A stretch of DNA of 64,000 nucleotides from Onthomorpha sp937906975 (GCA_045614605.1 JAZLDH010000005.1:62001-126000); one strand, 5' to 3'. Positions 51,987 to 61,109 are shown, numbered from the stretch's first letter. A program made the numbers and translations. The notes: a model not told the origin generated them from the letters alone.

Positions 51987-53861
51987 ATGAAAAGAATTTT
52001 CTTGTCAATCTGCGCGATTTTGTGTGCAAATTTAGCTTTTTCGCAAATTCAATTCAGCGAAAACGGCATAACTTACGAAGTTACAGGAGTAAATGAGGTG
52101 GAGGTCGTAACTAGTGTTAAGGCAATAACTTCTGCTATAATTCCTGAAAGTGTTGTTTATCAAGGAACAACATATAGCGTTACTTCTATTGGAGAATATG
52201 CTTTTGACTTGTGTCTTGATTTGGTTTATGTTACATTGCCAAACACGCTTACTCGTATAGAAGAGGGTGCTTTTTGTAACTGTCGTGCGTTGTCAGCGAT
52301 AGTAATTCCAAGTGGTGTTACTTTCATTGGTAACTATGCTTTTGAAAGATGTAATTCTTTGGCAGAGGTTACTTGCCTTTCAGATGTAGCTCCTGTGCTT
52401 GGAGGTAGCGATGTTTTCTATCCTGCAACTGTGGTTAGAGTTTTGAACATTCCTTACGGTAGTGATTATAGTGCTTGGTTAGGTGCAACAAATTGGAATA
52501 AGACAAATTATGTGATTAAAGAAGGTGAAGTTAAAGTGCTCTCTACAACCTTTACTATAAACAAACAAGTAGGATTGATAAATAATGGAGTGTTGAGAAT
52601 TACTCAAAGCGGAGAATTGGTAAACCTTACACAATATAATGTAGAGGGTATATTTGAGGTAGAAACTCCTATTTTGCCTAACGACAGATGGTCTTTTATC
52701 GGAGCTCCTTTCAATGATTATAAATTGGAAGCAGTAATACCTGGTACAAGAGACATCACAGTTTCTTTGTTTGATTACACAACAGGAAATTGGAGCGATG
52801 AATATGCAACAGTTGAAAACTCTGTTGAGGCAAGTGAAGGTTTCTTCTCTTGGTCGTATGTAAACGAACCAACTGTGTTTACAACATACGGAGATGGAAA
52901 AGAAACTTATGACTTTAACAAAGAGCCTAAGTACGAATTGAATCATAGTGGTGTTAAATTTATAAAAAATATTGTTACAAGTTCAGATGGAGGAAACTGG
53001 ATGGCATTGTGTAATCCATATACTTTCAAACTTGATGTGTTTAAATTAATATTTGACCAAATCAATGTTAGAGGTGAAGGTCTTTATCGTTTCAACGGAA
53101 CTACTTGGGACTTTGTTGAAGAAGGTGTGTTGAATATGACAGAAGGTTTCTTGGTGAACTTTGCAACTCCTGGTAACAATTGGACTTACATTGTAAGAAG
53201 CCATAGATATACAGGCGATGGAACAAAATCAGAAGTTAAGTCTAAGCCTATCACTCTTTTGATGAACGATGGTGAAAGAGAATCAAAACTTACTTTTGTT
53301 CAAAATCCAAAAGCAAGACAAGGCGAAGATATATATGATGCAAACAAAATGTTCTCTCCATTTGAAGTAGCAGAACCTTATTTCTTAACTGAGGGAGTTG
53401 CTTTGGTAAAAGAAAGTGTGAAAAGATTACCATACGCTGCAACACTTAATGTAAGAAGTTATGAAAGCAAAGAAGTATCATTTAGAGTAGATAATATACC
53501 AGAAGATGTTTTAGTGTATATCTTAGATAATGGACAAGAAATAAGCATGAATGAAGGTGCAGAATACATAACAAATGTTTCTGCTGGAGAGAATGCAGAT
53601 AGATTCAAATTCATTGTTAAGAAAGCACACGAAAACTTAGAGGGTGTTGATACAGAAATTGATATTTACAATAACAATAGAGAAGTAAGCATCGAAACAT
53701 TATTAAGCGATTTATATATTGCAGTTTATGATGTGCTTGGTCATAAAGTGTTTGAAACAAGAGATTACAACTTCACTTTAAATGACCTTCCTGCTGGAAG
53801 CTATGTTGTGAAAGCATACAACCGCTTAGCTTTAGAGACAGCAAAGATTGTGATTAAGTAA
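51987..53861 (+). CDS. Secreted BspA-type leucine-rich-repeat protein with T9SS sorting domain (copy 2)
   Basis: This 624-residue paralog of the protein at 44688 has signal peptide MKRIFLSICAILCANLAFSQ. It has about three LRR_5 units (~45-125; YVTLPNTLTRIEEGAFCNCR) and the same middle domain (GVLRITQSGEL, EVETPILPND, FIGAPFNDYKLE, EGFF). It ends in a T9SS type A tail (IAVYDVLGHKVFETRDYNF, AGSYVVKAYN, KIVIK). It has fewer repeats than copy 1. Surface display through the type IX system is inferred from the tail. It is monocistronic with -7 element TAATTTTG at 51943-51950. Confidence 0.9.
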   Translation: MKRIFLSICAILCANLAFSQIQFSENGITYEVTGVNEVEVVTSVKAITSAIIPESVVYQGTTYSVTSIGEYAFDLCLDLVYVTLPNTLTRIEEGAFCNCRALSAIVIPSGVTFIGNYAFERCNSLAEVTCLSDVAPVLGGSDVFYPATVVRVLNIPYGSDYSAWLGATNWNKTNYVIKEGEVKVLSTTFTINKQVGLINNGVLRITQSGELVNLTQYNVEGIFEVETPILPNDRWSFIGAPFNDYKLEAVIPGTRDITVSLFDYTTGNWSDEYATVENSVEASEGFFSWSYVNEPTVFTTYGDGKETYDFNKEPKYELNHSGVKFIKNIVTSSDGGNWMALCNPYTFKLDVFKLIFDQINVRGEGLYRFNGTTWDFVEEGVLNMTEGFLVNFATPGNNWTYIVRSHRYTGDGTKSEVKSKPITLLMNDGERESKLTFVQNPKARQGEDIYDANKMFSPFEVAEPYFLTEGVALVKESVKRLPYAATLNVRSYESKEVSFRVDNIPEDVLVYILDNGQEISMNEGAEYITNVSAGENADRFKFIVKKAHENLEGVDTEIDIYNNNREVSIETLLSDLYIAVYDVLGHKVFETRDYNFTLNDLPAGSYVVKAYNRLALETAKIVIK

Positions 53862-53881
53862 AGAAAGAAAACTAAATAGTT

Positions 53882-54478
53882 TTAAAATAAGCTCATTTGA
53901 TTTGAAAGATTGAAACTCTTTCGATGAAATGGGCTTATTCCTTTTTCCGCAATTGCTATGCGGTGTTGTTTTGTGGGATAGCCCATATTTTTTTTCCATT
54001 GATATTCTGGATATTCTTTGTCTAATTCTAACATATAGTCATCTCTATATGTTTTTGCTAATATGGAGGCTGCTGCAATGGATTGATAGAGTGAATCTCC
54101 TTTTACTATGCAGCGAAAGTCTATGTTGGTTTGATTCTTAAATCGATTGCCGTCTATTAAAAGTAATTCGGGTTTTAACTTTAGGCTCTCTACGGCTCTG
54201 TTCATTGCAAGAAAGCTTGCTTGCAATATATTTATTTTATCTATTTCTTGATGGCTTACAAAGGCTACCGAATAGGCTAAAGCGTTTTCTTCTATTATGG
54301 GACGAAGAAGCCTTCTTTGTTTATCGGTTAGTTTCTTTGAGTCATTTAAAAGCGGGTGCTCAAAATCGGGTGGTAAAACAACAGCGGCTGCGACAACAGG
54401 CCCAGCTAAACAGCCTCGTCCTGCTTCATCGCAACCGCATTCAATTGTTTCTTTGTTGGAAAAGTAAGGTTTTAACAA
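53882..54478 (-). CDS. rnhB: Ribonuclease HII
   Basis: This 198-residue enzyme cleaves RNA in RNA/DNA hybrids and starts ribonucleotide excision. The motif CGCDEAGRGCLAGPVVAAAV gives the Asp-Glu catalytic pair, LLIDGNRF the third acidic residue, and IAAASILAKTYRD the fourth. The C-terminal HRKSF is typical. It lies one base after the purQ stop and is co-transcribed with it. Its 3' end contains an imperfect inverted repeat that may help end transcription. Confidence 0.96.
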   Translation of the reverse strand: MLKPYFSNKETIECGCDEAGRGCLAGPVVAAAVVLPPDFEHPLLNDSKKLTDKQRRLLRPIIEENALAYSVAFVSHQEIDKINILQASFLAMNRAVESLKLKPELLLIDGNRFKNQTNIDFRCIVKGDSLYQSIAAASILAKTYRDDYMLELDKEYPEYQWKKNMGYPTKQHRIAIAEKGISPFHRKSFNLSNQMSLF

Positions 54479-54479
54479 A

Positions 54480-55172
54480 CTATTTTCCTATGTATTTTAA
54501 TAAGCTTTCAAATAAAATTCTTCCGTCTGTGTTTCCAAGTTCATCGTCTGAGCAACGTTCAGGGTGTGGCATCATTCCAAATACGTTTCTTGTCTTATTT
54601 GTGATTCCTGCTATGTTTTCTATACTTCCGTTAGGGTTGTACTGAACATCTACTTTGCCTTCTTGGTTGCAATAGCGGAATAGAATTTGGTCGTTTTCGT
54701 TTAAGCGTTTGATTGTTTCTTCATCTGCAAAGAAACGTCCTTCTCCGTGTGCGATAGGAATGTTTAGTGCTTTTCCTTTTACTGCATCTTTTGTAAATAC
54801 GGTGTCGGTTGTTTGTGTTGCTATGTATTGGTTTTTGCAAATAAACTTTTGGTTGTTGTTTGCAAGCAATGCTCCTTCTAATAATCCGCTTTCGCAAAGG
54901 ATTTGAAAACCGTTGCAAACTCCTAATACGTATCCGCCATTGTTAGCAAAGGCTTTTACACTCTCCATTATAGGAGAAAGGCTTGCAATCGCACCGCTAC
55001 GAAGATAATCTCCGTAAGAGAATCCTCCTGGTAGGATAATCATATCACAGTTTTGTAAGTCTGTGTCTTTATGCCATAGTTCTACAACTTCTTGCTTTAA
55101 AAGGTCTCTTAATAAGTAAACCATATCGTGGTCGCAATTGCTACCTGGAAAAATTACTACTCCAAATTTCAT
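54480..55172 (-). CDS. purQ: Phosphoribosylformylglycinamidine synthase, glutaminase subunit
   Basis: This protein of about 230 residues is a class I glutamine amidotransferase that feeds ammonia to PurL in purine synthesis. The nucleophile Cys is in VLGVCNGFQIL, with LPGGFSYGDYLR at the start and the catalytic His in MMPHPERCSD. ATG 55172 is chosen because the upstream in-frame extension runs through the -7 element (complement of CAAAAGTA, 55204-55211). A stand-alone PurQ implies the split PurL/PurQ/PurS form of the enzyme elsewhere in this genome. Confidence 0.94.
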   Translation of the reverse strand: MKFGVVIFPGSNCDHDMVYLLRDLLKQEVVELWHKDTDLQNCDMIILPGGFSYGDYLRSGAIASLSPIMESVKAFANNGGYVLGVCNGFQILCESGLLEGALLANNNQKFICKNQYIATQTTDTVFTKDAVKGKALNIPIAHGEGRFFADEETIKRLNENDQILFRYCNQEGKVDVQYNPNGSIENIAGITNKTRNVFGMMPHPERCSDDELGNTDGRILFESLLKYIGK

Positions 55173-55203
55173 ATTAGTTGAATAAATTATGTTTCTACGC
55201 CTG

Positions 55204-55211
55204 CAAAAGTA
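55204..55211 (-). promoter_or_regulatory. -7 element of the purQ-rnhB operon
   Basis: The complement of CAAAAGTA gives TACTTTTG, 32 bases upstream of the purQ ATG. Confidence 0.6.
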
Positions 55212-55218
55212 CAAAAAA

Positions 55219-56199
55219 TTAGTGAGGGAAAAAAACTTTGATTATTGATATTAGTATGAATATTATAAAAAATGTGTTTATTTTGCGTTCATTGTTGTAT
55301 TGTAAGAAGAAGTTTGAGAAGAAAAACGATAGTGAAACAGCAAAAATGAAAGACATATTGTATTCTGTCTTTGAAAGTGCAAAAGGAATTAAAGAGATGA
55401 TTAAAAGAGTGAACATAACGGCAGATTTTTTGCGATATTCTATCACTCTATTGCTTCTTGAAGAAAGTGTGGTGAAGATAGCAGGAATGGCAAAGAATAA
55501 AAGGCTGGCAATATATACTACTTGGATTGGCTCGTTCAAGAAGTTGAAGTCAAAGTGTAGCCATTTGTGAGTGTTAGCCAATATGTTTTCATGAAAACTC
55601 ATGCCATTCAAATAATAGAATATGAAAAGTAAAACGTAAGGTGTGATAAGACCTAAAAGACTCATTCCCCAACTTCTCCATTTGTAGAGTTTATAGATGA
55701 TTAATCCAAGCCATATCCAAATAATGAATATGATAGATGGTGCAAAGAACATACTTGCTAAAGAGAGTAGGGCACATGAATTGTAAATTTCGTCAATTCC
55801 TTCTTTTTTATCATGACATCTAAGGAAGAAATAAAGTGCAAAAATAATTAAGAAGTTTGCAAATAACATAGAGTTAAGTGTCATGCAATTATAACTACAA
55901 CTCATTAAAAGTATGTAGATAAAGGCTGGTAGGAATGTGTTTTTCTGACTCAAATGATTGTTGGTGAAGAGTTGATTTAACAGCAATCCTTGAAGAAAGA
56001 CCATTACAAAGGCAGCGATTGTTGAAAATAATTGATAGTCTTTTGCAAAGTCGTAAATAACCTCGTAAAGAGGCATGTCAAACTTATTAGAGATTACCTC
56101 AGGTGGGTTAATAAAGGCTTGAGACCAAAAGATTATTGGTACGATTGCTAAAATCAGTAATTGTAATGTGTACTTCTTTTTGAATATTTTTACAAACAT
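55219..56199 (-). CDS. Polytopic membrane protein, DUF6427-like
   Basis: This 326-residue inner-membrane protein has about nine to ten hydrophobic helices. The early PPEVISNKFDMPLYEVIYDF loop and late FALSKTEYNMSFIFAVSLSF helix resemble the DUF6427 family of Bacteroidota. No catalytic motif is seen and the role is unknown. It ends just before the purQ promoter. Confidence 0.6.
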   Translation of the reverse strand: MFVKIFKKKYTLQLLILAIVPIIFWSQAFINPPEVISNKFDMPLYEVIYDFAKDYQLFSTIAAFVMVFLQGLLLNQLFTNNHLSQKNTFLPAFIYILLMSCSYNCMTLNSMLFANFLIIFALYFFLRCHDKKEGIDEIYNSCALLSLASMFFAPSIIFIIWIWLGLIIYKLYKWRSWGMSLLGLITPYVLLFIFYYLNGMSFHENILANTHKWLHFDFNFLNEPIQVVYIASLLFFAIPAIFTTLSSRSNRVIEYRKKSAVMFTLLIISLIPFALSKTEYNMSFIFAVSLSFFFSNFFLQYNNERKINTFFIIFILISIIKVFFPH

Positions 56200-56270
56200 T
56201 TCTCTCTTATTTTGTTATTTATTACGCTCGTTTACGTTTAAACTTCTAAAAAGATACATTTTTCTTTGCT

Positions 56271-56903
56271 TTATTCTGTTTTTATGCTGTAAAACACAAT
56301 TCCAAAGAACAATCTTACCCCTTTTGTGAAATCATCTGAAGGGTTGCTAATGTTAATTAAGTAATCGGCTTTTAGGGTTAGGTGTAATTTGCTGTTGAGT
56401 GAGTAATCTATTCCTACAAATGGGCATAGGGCAAAGAATGTGCTTTGACGAAAAGATGTATTTTCTTCTGTTATAAAATCATTTTGTGGTAAAGAGGAGT
56501 GTGTTATGTTTTGATAATTTCCTCCTCCTATCAAAGTGCCTGCAAAGGGTGTGAAATGTTTTGTTGGATAGGCAAAATCAATCAGTATTCCGCCCCAACT
56601 AATAGAGCAGATGCTATTGTATTCTCCGTAAGTAAGATGTGAAACATATCCTTCTCCTCCTATGCGTAGGTGATTGCCAAAATGTACACGTGCCAAGCCA
56701 CCAAGTCCAAATGGAAGGCCTTTTGCTTTTACGCTTGGCAGGATATTCCCTTTGCTGTCTATGAGATTGAAATTATTTGATTGTAAATATCCGCTGTGCA
56801 CCATCATTCCTCCTGAGAAACCTTTGTAGGCAAAAGGGTTTTGCGAAAAACAGGCAAAAGACAAAAGACAAGCAATTAGAGTTTGAAGAAGTTTATTTTT
56901 CAT
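56271..56903 (-). CDS. Small outer-membrane beta-barrel protein, unknown function
   Basis: This 210-residue protein has signal peptide MKNKLLQTLIACLLSFACFS and Gly/aromatic-rich alternating strands typical of eight- to ten-strand barrels (GLGGLARVHFGNHLRIGGEG, KLHLTLKADYLINIS). It ends in a strand-like VRLFFGIVFYSI. No known family is recognised. It starts five bases after the topA stop, so it is probably co-transcribed with it. Confidence 0.65.
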   Translation of the reverse strand: MKNKLLQTLIACLLSFACFSQNPFAYKGFSGGMMVHSGYLQSNNFNLIDSKGNILPSVKAKGLPFGLGGLARVHFGNHLRIGGEGYVSHLTYGEYNSICSISWGGILIDFAYPTKHFTPFAGTLIGGGNYQNITHSSLPQNDFITEENTSFRQSTFFALCPFVGIDYSLNSKLHLTLKADYLINISNPSDDFTKGVRLFFGIVFYSIKTE

Positions 56904-56908
56904 TTTCT

Positions 56909-59200
56909 TTATTTCTTAGTTCTTCCTTTTTTGTTGGTAGGTGTTTGTGTGATTATTTCTTCTACTTGCTCTTGTGTAAGGTTTTCAGCTGTAGTCCCCT
57001 TGGGTATTTTGTAGTTGTTGCCTTCGTATTTTATGTAAGCTCCATATTTTCCTGCCAACAACTCAGCTCCATTGCTAAATACTTTTAAAGGTTGTTGTTT
57101 CTTTTCTTTTTCTTCTATCAAGGCAATACATTCTTCTAAGGTAATTGTCATTGGAGAAGAAGTTTTTGGAATAGATACATTTGTTTTGTTGTATGAAATG
57201 TAAGCTCCAAAACGTCCTGTGTTAGCAATAATTTCTATTCCGTTATGCTCTCCAACAACTCTTGGAAGTTTGAAAAGATTAAGTGCATCTTCAAGTGAAA
57301 TTGTGTTAATTGACTGTTCTTTTGTTAAGGATGCAAAACGAGGTTTTTCCTCATCGGAGCTTTCTCCTATTTGAATCATTGCTCCAAAACGTCCAATCTT
57401 TGCGTAAACGTTCTTTCCGCTTTGAGGGTCTTGGCCAAGAAGTCTCTCTCCTGAAGAACGCTCAGTGTTATTAGATGCTTCTACTTCTTTGTGGAAAGGA
57501 GTGTAAAATTCTTTTATCATATCCTTCCATTCTTCCTTTCCTTGTGCAATGGCATCAAATTCTTTTTCAGCCTCAGCTGTGAAGTTATAATCAATTACAT
57601 CAGTAAAATGTTTACATAAAAAGTCATTTACAATCACACCTATGTCAGTAGGATTTAGTTTGTTTTTTTCTGCACCAAAATTCTCAGTCTTGCTTTTTTG
57701 GTTGATTGTATTGTTTTCTAAACTTATGATTTCAATCTCTCTAACCGAAGCGGCCTTATCTTTTTTTACTACATATTCTCTTTTTTGTATAGTAGAAATA
57801 GTAGGAGCGTAGGTAGATGGTCTTCCTATTCCTAAGTCTTCTAATTTTTTTACAAGACTTGCTTCGTTGTATCGTGCTGGGTGAGAATTATATGACTCAG
57901 AAGCGGTAGTTGTTAGGTGAGTTAGTTTTTCTCCTTGGATAACTGCTGGAAGTATTTTTGTGTTTTCTGTTTCTTCATCTTCGTTTGTAGAGTGTTGATA
58001 AACTCTCATAAATCCATCAAACAAAATCACCTCACCATGACAAAGATATTTTTCTTCACGATTTGAAATATCTATTGTGATTTGAGTTTTCTCTATTTTT
58101 GCATCTGACATTTGAGAGGCGATTGTTCTCTTTCTTATCAAATCATAAAGTCTTTGAGCAGAAGCATCAAGATTTACCTCCTTATTGCTAAGAACAGTAG
58201 GACGTATTGCTTCGTGTGCTTCTTGTGCTCCTTTTATTTTGTTGGAATATTTACGAGATTTGAAATATTCTTCTCCATATTCTGCTATGATTAATTCTTT
58301 TGCTTGTGCTAAAGCTTGGTCAGAAAGATTTACAGAGTCAGTTCTCATATAGGTAATAAACCCTGCTTCATATAATTGTTGAGCAACTTGCATTGTACGA
58401 GCAACAGAAAAACCTAACTTCTTACTTGCCTCTTGTTGAAGGGTAGAGGTTGTGAAAGGAGCAGAAGGAGATTGCTTTGAGGGTTTAGTTTCTACTGCTT
58501 GAACTACGAAATTAGACTCTGAACTGTCTTTTAAAAAATCTATTGTTTGGTCTTTGGTTGAAAATCTTTGGTTTAAGGTTGCAGAAATTAAGGCTTGTTT
58601 TTCAGTTTGAAAATCTGCTACAACTTTATAGGTTTTATTTTCCTTGAAGTTTTCGATTTCTCTTTCTCTTTCTACAATAAGTCTTACGGCAACCGATTGA
58701 ACTCTACCTGCACTTAAAGAGGGTTTTACTTTTTTCCATAAAACAGGAGAAATTTCATAACCTACAATTCTGTCAAGCACTCTACGAGCTTGTTGAGCGT
58801 TTACAAGATTTAGGTCAATCGAGCGAGGATTTTCCACTGCTTTTAAGATGGCAGTTTTTGTTATTTCATTAAAAACTATTCTCTTAGTCTTGCTTTCTTC
58901 AAGATTTAAAGCCTCTTTTAAATGCCATGCAATAGCCTCTCCCTCACGGTCTTCATCGGAAGCAAGCCACACAAATTCTGCTTTCTCTACGGCAGCCTTT
59001 AATTCTTTTACTACCTTGACTTTATCGTCTGTGATTATATAGTTTGGTTCAAAGTTATTTTCTAAATCAATGCTCATATCCTTTGAGGGAAGGTCGCGAA
59101 TATGTCCAAAACTCGACATTACCACAAAATCTTTTCCAAGAAACTTTTCTATTGTCTTAGCCTTAGCAGGCGACTCCACTATAACCAAATTCTTTGCCAT
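56909..59200 (-). CDS. topA: DNA topoisomerase I
   Basis: This type IA topoisomerase of about 763 residues relaxes negative supercoils. The Toprim start LVIVESPAKAKTIEKFLG, the ASDEDREGEAIAWHL acidic motif, and the catalytic Tyr in GFITYMRTDS are present. The C-terminus has three repeat modules (GRFGAMIQIG, GRFGAYISYN, GKYGAYIKYEG) and a basic tail (NKKGRTKK); no four-Cys zinc fingers are seen, as is usual in Bacteroidota. ATG 59200 is chosen (MAKNLVIVES); a longer frame would read into the promoter region (complement of CAAAGTTA, 59225-59232). Confidence 0.96.
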   Translation of the reverse strand: MAKNLVIVESPAKAKTIEKFLGKDFVVMSSFGHIRDLPSKDMSIDLENNFEPNYIITDDKVKVVKELKAAVEKAEFVWLASDEDREGEAIAWHLKEALNLEESKTKRIVFNEITKTAILKAVENPRSIDLNLVNAQQARRVLDRIVGYEISPVLWKKVKPSLSAGRVQSVAVRLIVEREREIENFKENKTYKVVADFQTEKQALISATLNQRFSTKDQTIDFLKDSSESNFVVQAVETKPSKQSPSAPFTTSTLQQEASKKLGFSVARTMQVAQQLYEAGFITYMRTDSVNLSDQALAQAKELIIAEYGEEYFKSRKYSNKIKGAQEAHEAIRPTVLSNKEVNLDASAQRLYDLIRKRTIASQMSDAKIEKTQITIDISNREEKYLCHGEVILFDGFMRVYQHSTNEDEETENTKILPAVIQGEKLTHLTTTASESYNSHPARYNEASLVKKLEDLGIGRPSTYAPTISTIQKREYVVKKDKAASVREIEIISLENNTINQKSKTENFGAEKNKLNPTDIGVIVNDFLCKHFTDVIDYNFTAEAEKEFDAIAQGKEEWKDMIKEFYTPFHKEVEASNNTERSSGERLLGQDPQSGKNVYAKIGRFGAMIQIGESSDEEKPRFASLTKEQSINTISLEDALNLFKLPRVVGEHNGIEIIANTGRFGAYISYNKTNVSIPKTSSPMTITLEECIALIEEKEKKQQPLKVFSNGAELLAGKYGAYIKYEGNNYKIPKGTTAENLTQEQVEEIITQTPTNKKGRTKK

Positions 59201-59224
59201 ATATAATTTTTTAAAAAACGGGTG

Positions 59225-59232
59225 CAAAGTTA
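59225..59232 (-). promoter_or_regulatory. -7 element of topA
   Basis: The complement of CAAAGTTA gives TAACTTTG, 25 bases upstream of the topA ATG. Repeat array 8 lies directly upstream of it. Confidence 0.6.
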
Positions 59233-59246
59233 CAACTTTTAGTAGA

Positions 59247-59315
59247 ATAATAAATTAAAGCAAAGAAAAAATAAAATAATCCAAAGGATTAAAAAAATAA
59301 ATCAAAGAAATAAAA
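59247..59315 (+). repeat. 69-bp exact repeat, left copy, containing 21-bp-period array 8
   Basis: This stretch is identical over 69 bases to 61041-61109. Inside it CAAAG occurs at 59261, 59282 and 59303, 21 bp apart. It also holds the short inverted repeat AATCCAAAGGATT. It lies between topA and the propeller gene. Confidence 0.92.
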
Positions 59316-59322
59316 TTTTTTT

Positions 59323-59330
59323 TAACTTTG
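59323..59330 (+). promoter_or_regulatory. -7 element of the propeller/lipoprotein pair
   Basis: TAACTTTG lies 21 bases before the ATG at 59352. Confidence 0.65.
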
Positions 59331-59351
59331 CAAAATTAATGTTCAAAAGTT

Positions 59352-60554
59352 ATGATAAAGAAAATTTTGCTATTATTATTTATTTCTTTGTACGCTTTGT
59401 TTTCTTTCTCTCAAAAAAACTATGAGAGATTTAAAATAGAGAAAAAAACTGAGATTGCCGATTTTAAATATAGTATTTTTAAAGATTTTTCAGGAGATTA
59501 TTCACAATTATTTTCGAGTTTTTATGATGGTAAATTGTATTTTTTTATACAAGATTATACAAACTTTGATTCTTTGAGGGTATTCTGCTTTGATGTCAAA
59601 GCAAGCGAATGTGTATATTTTGACTTGAATTTACAGAGTGCATTGAAAGATAGTAAAGATAAAGAACTTTATATAGAATCTTTTGCATCAAATGGTGAAT
59701 ATTTAGTTTTTTGGGGCTATCCTGATAAAAAGGCTATCTTCTTCTTTAAAAGAGAAGGAGATAGCTTTGTGTATGATTTTAAAATTGCTGATGAGAATTC
59801 TTTGTTTCAAGAACAAATGGAGTTTTTGGATAATGGTAAATTGTTAGGTTTAAGAGTTGTTCCTAAGTTTGGAGAAAAAAGTTTTGCTAAACTCAGTTTG
59901 TTGGATTTAGAAACGAAAGAGATAAGAAAAACTATTGATATTGCTCAAAATATTATAGGATATAATTACATCATTCCTTACAAGTTACTTGATGTTTCTG
60001 AAAAATCTATTTTTTTCTCTCATAGAGGCGAATACAAAATTGAAGAATATGATTTTGACTTAAATAAACAAGCAGAAATGATAGGAAATGAGTCGTATTG
60101 GATTCAAACACCACAAAATCTTTCTGATAGTATTATGAATTTAAGCCCATATGCGGTAGATATAAGTGTGAGGTTTTTAGATTTAAAAGAAAAATATTCA
60201 AATGTTTATAGTATTTCTGTTGATGGTAGTAAAGTATTTGTTTTTTACGAAAATGAAGGGAAATGCAATAATACCTATTTTGATGTATGGGAGAGGGAAA
60301 ATAGTGAATGGATTCTAAAATGTAAAAATATAAAAGATTATTCAAAGTCTGCGAGAAAGTTAGTAAAGAGTTCGTTATCATTGGATGGTGATCTGAAAAC
60401 TAAAATATATTTTACTAATTCTAAGATTGTAAGACTTAGACTAGATCTTCCTCAAATTCCTTTTTTGCCAAATTTTCTTTATATGCCTATGGTGGGGAAG
60501 TATTTTGCTAAAAACGATATTCCTTTTGTTGTTGAAATATTGTCATTTGATTAG
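59352..60554 (+). CDS. Secreted beta-propeller-like protein, unknown function
   Basis: This 400-residue protein has signal peptide MIKKILLLLFISLYALFSFSQ. The body is a series of strand-rich blocks with recurring patterns (GKLYFFIQDYTNFDSLRVFC, GEYLVFWGYPDKKAIFFFKR, LLDLETKEIRKT). These resemble the six-bladed propeller proteins of Bacteroidota that sit beside thioredoxin-like lipoproteins. No active site is visible. It is followed after six bases by the thioredoxin-like lipoprotein gene, and the pair is bracketed by an exact 69-bp repeat. Confidence 0.65.
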   Translation: MIKKILLLLFISLYALFSFSQKNYERFKIEKKTEIADFKYSIFKDFSGDYSQLFSSFYDGKLYFFIQDYTNFDSLRVFCFDVKASECVYFDLNLQSALKDSKDKELYIESFASNGEYLVFWGYPDKKAIFFFKREGDSFVYDFKIADENSLFQEQMEFLDNGKLLGLRVVPKFGEKSFAKLSLLDLETKEIRKTIDIAQNIIGYNYIIPYKLLDVSEKSIFFSHRGEYKIEEYDFDLNKQAEMIGNESYWIQTPQNLSDSIMNLSPYAVDISVRFLDLKEKYSNVYSISVDGSKVFVFYENEGKCNNTYFDVWERENSEWILKCKNIKDYSKSARKLVKSSLSLDGDLKTKIYFTNSKIVRLRLDLPQIPFLPNFLYMPMVGKYFAKNDIPFVVEILSFD

Positions 60555-60560
60555 TTTTTT

Positions 60561-61052
60561 ATGATAAGGCTTGTAGTTAGTGTTTTTGCTGTACTATTTC
60601 TTTTTTCTTCTTGTAAGATACAATTGTCAGATTATGAATGTATAGATACAAAAGGAAGAAAATGCGATTTGAATTATACAACTAATGTTTTGTATGTTGG
60701 TTTTTCATCTTTGGGTTGTCATGATTGTCATATAAAACTAAATGAATATTTAGAAACGAAGGGGTATTATAATAATGATACAATAAAAGTATATGGTATT
60801 ATTGCATTAGAGGAAGATAAAATTAGAAATGAGTTTGTTCAACAATTGAATATTGTTTCAATGAAGCGATATTATCCGAATATAAATGAATTTAGATTTT
60901 GTATAGAAAAGGATAATAGTATAAAAATAATAGGAAACACGATTAGAAATTTTAATACTCCCTTTTTAATTGAAGTAAAAAATAAGGAATTTCGTTACAT
61001 TCCAAACAATTCAATATTTTCGCAGGATGGGAGAAAGGTGATAATAAATTAA
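60561..61052 (+). CDS. Thioredoxin-like lipoprotein with CxxC motif
   Basis: This 163-residue protein has lipobox LFLFSSC (Cys 18). Then comes a strand and the redox-like motif VGFSSLGCHDCHIKLNEYL, where CHDC occupies the CxxC position of TlpA-type thioredoxins. The remaining fold order (VYGIIALEEDK, FNTPFLIEV) fits a thioredoxin fold with the cis-Pro at TPF. It may handle disulfides for a partner. It pairs with the preceding propeller protein. Its stop codon lies inside the right copy of the 69-bp repeat. Confidence 0.68.
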   Translation: MIRLVVSVFAVLFLFSSCKIQLSDYECIDTKGRKCDLNYTTNVLYVGFSSLGCHDCHIKLNEYLETKGYYNNDTIKVYGIIALEEDKIRNEFVQQLNIVSMKRYYPNINEFRFCIEKDNSIKIIGNTIRNFNTPFLIEVKNKEFRYIPNNSIFSQDGRKVIIN

Positions 61053-61109
61053 AGCAAAGAAAAAATAAAATAATCCAAAGGATTAAAAAAATAAATCAAA
61101 GAAATAAAA
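61041..61109 (+). repeat. 69-bp exact repeat, right copy, with 21-bp-period array 9
   Basis: This is identical to 59247-59315. CAAAG lies at 61055, 61076 and 61097 and a CTAAG core at 61118 continues the 21-bp phase beyond the repeat. It begins inside the last codons of the thioredoxin-like gene. Confidence 0.92.

Noticed and set aside
53884..53935. Imperfect inverted repeat at the end of rnhB as a dedicated terminator
   Set aside because: It lies in the coding sequence of the conserved HRKSF tail and has several mismatches; an accidental or secondary role is more likely.
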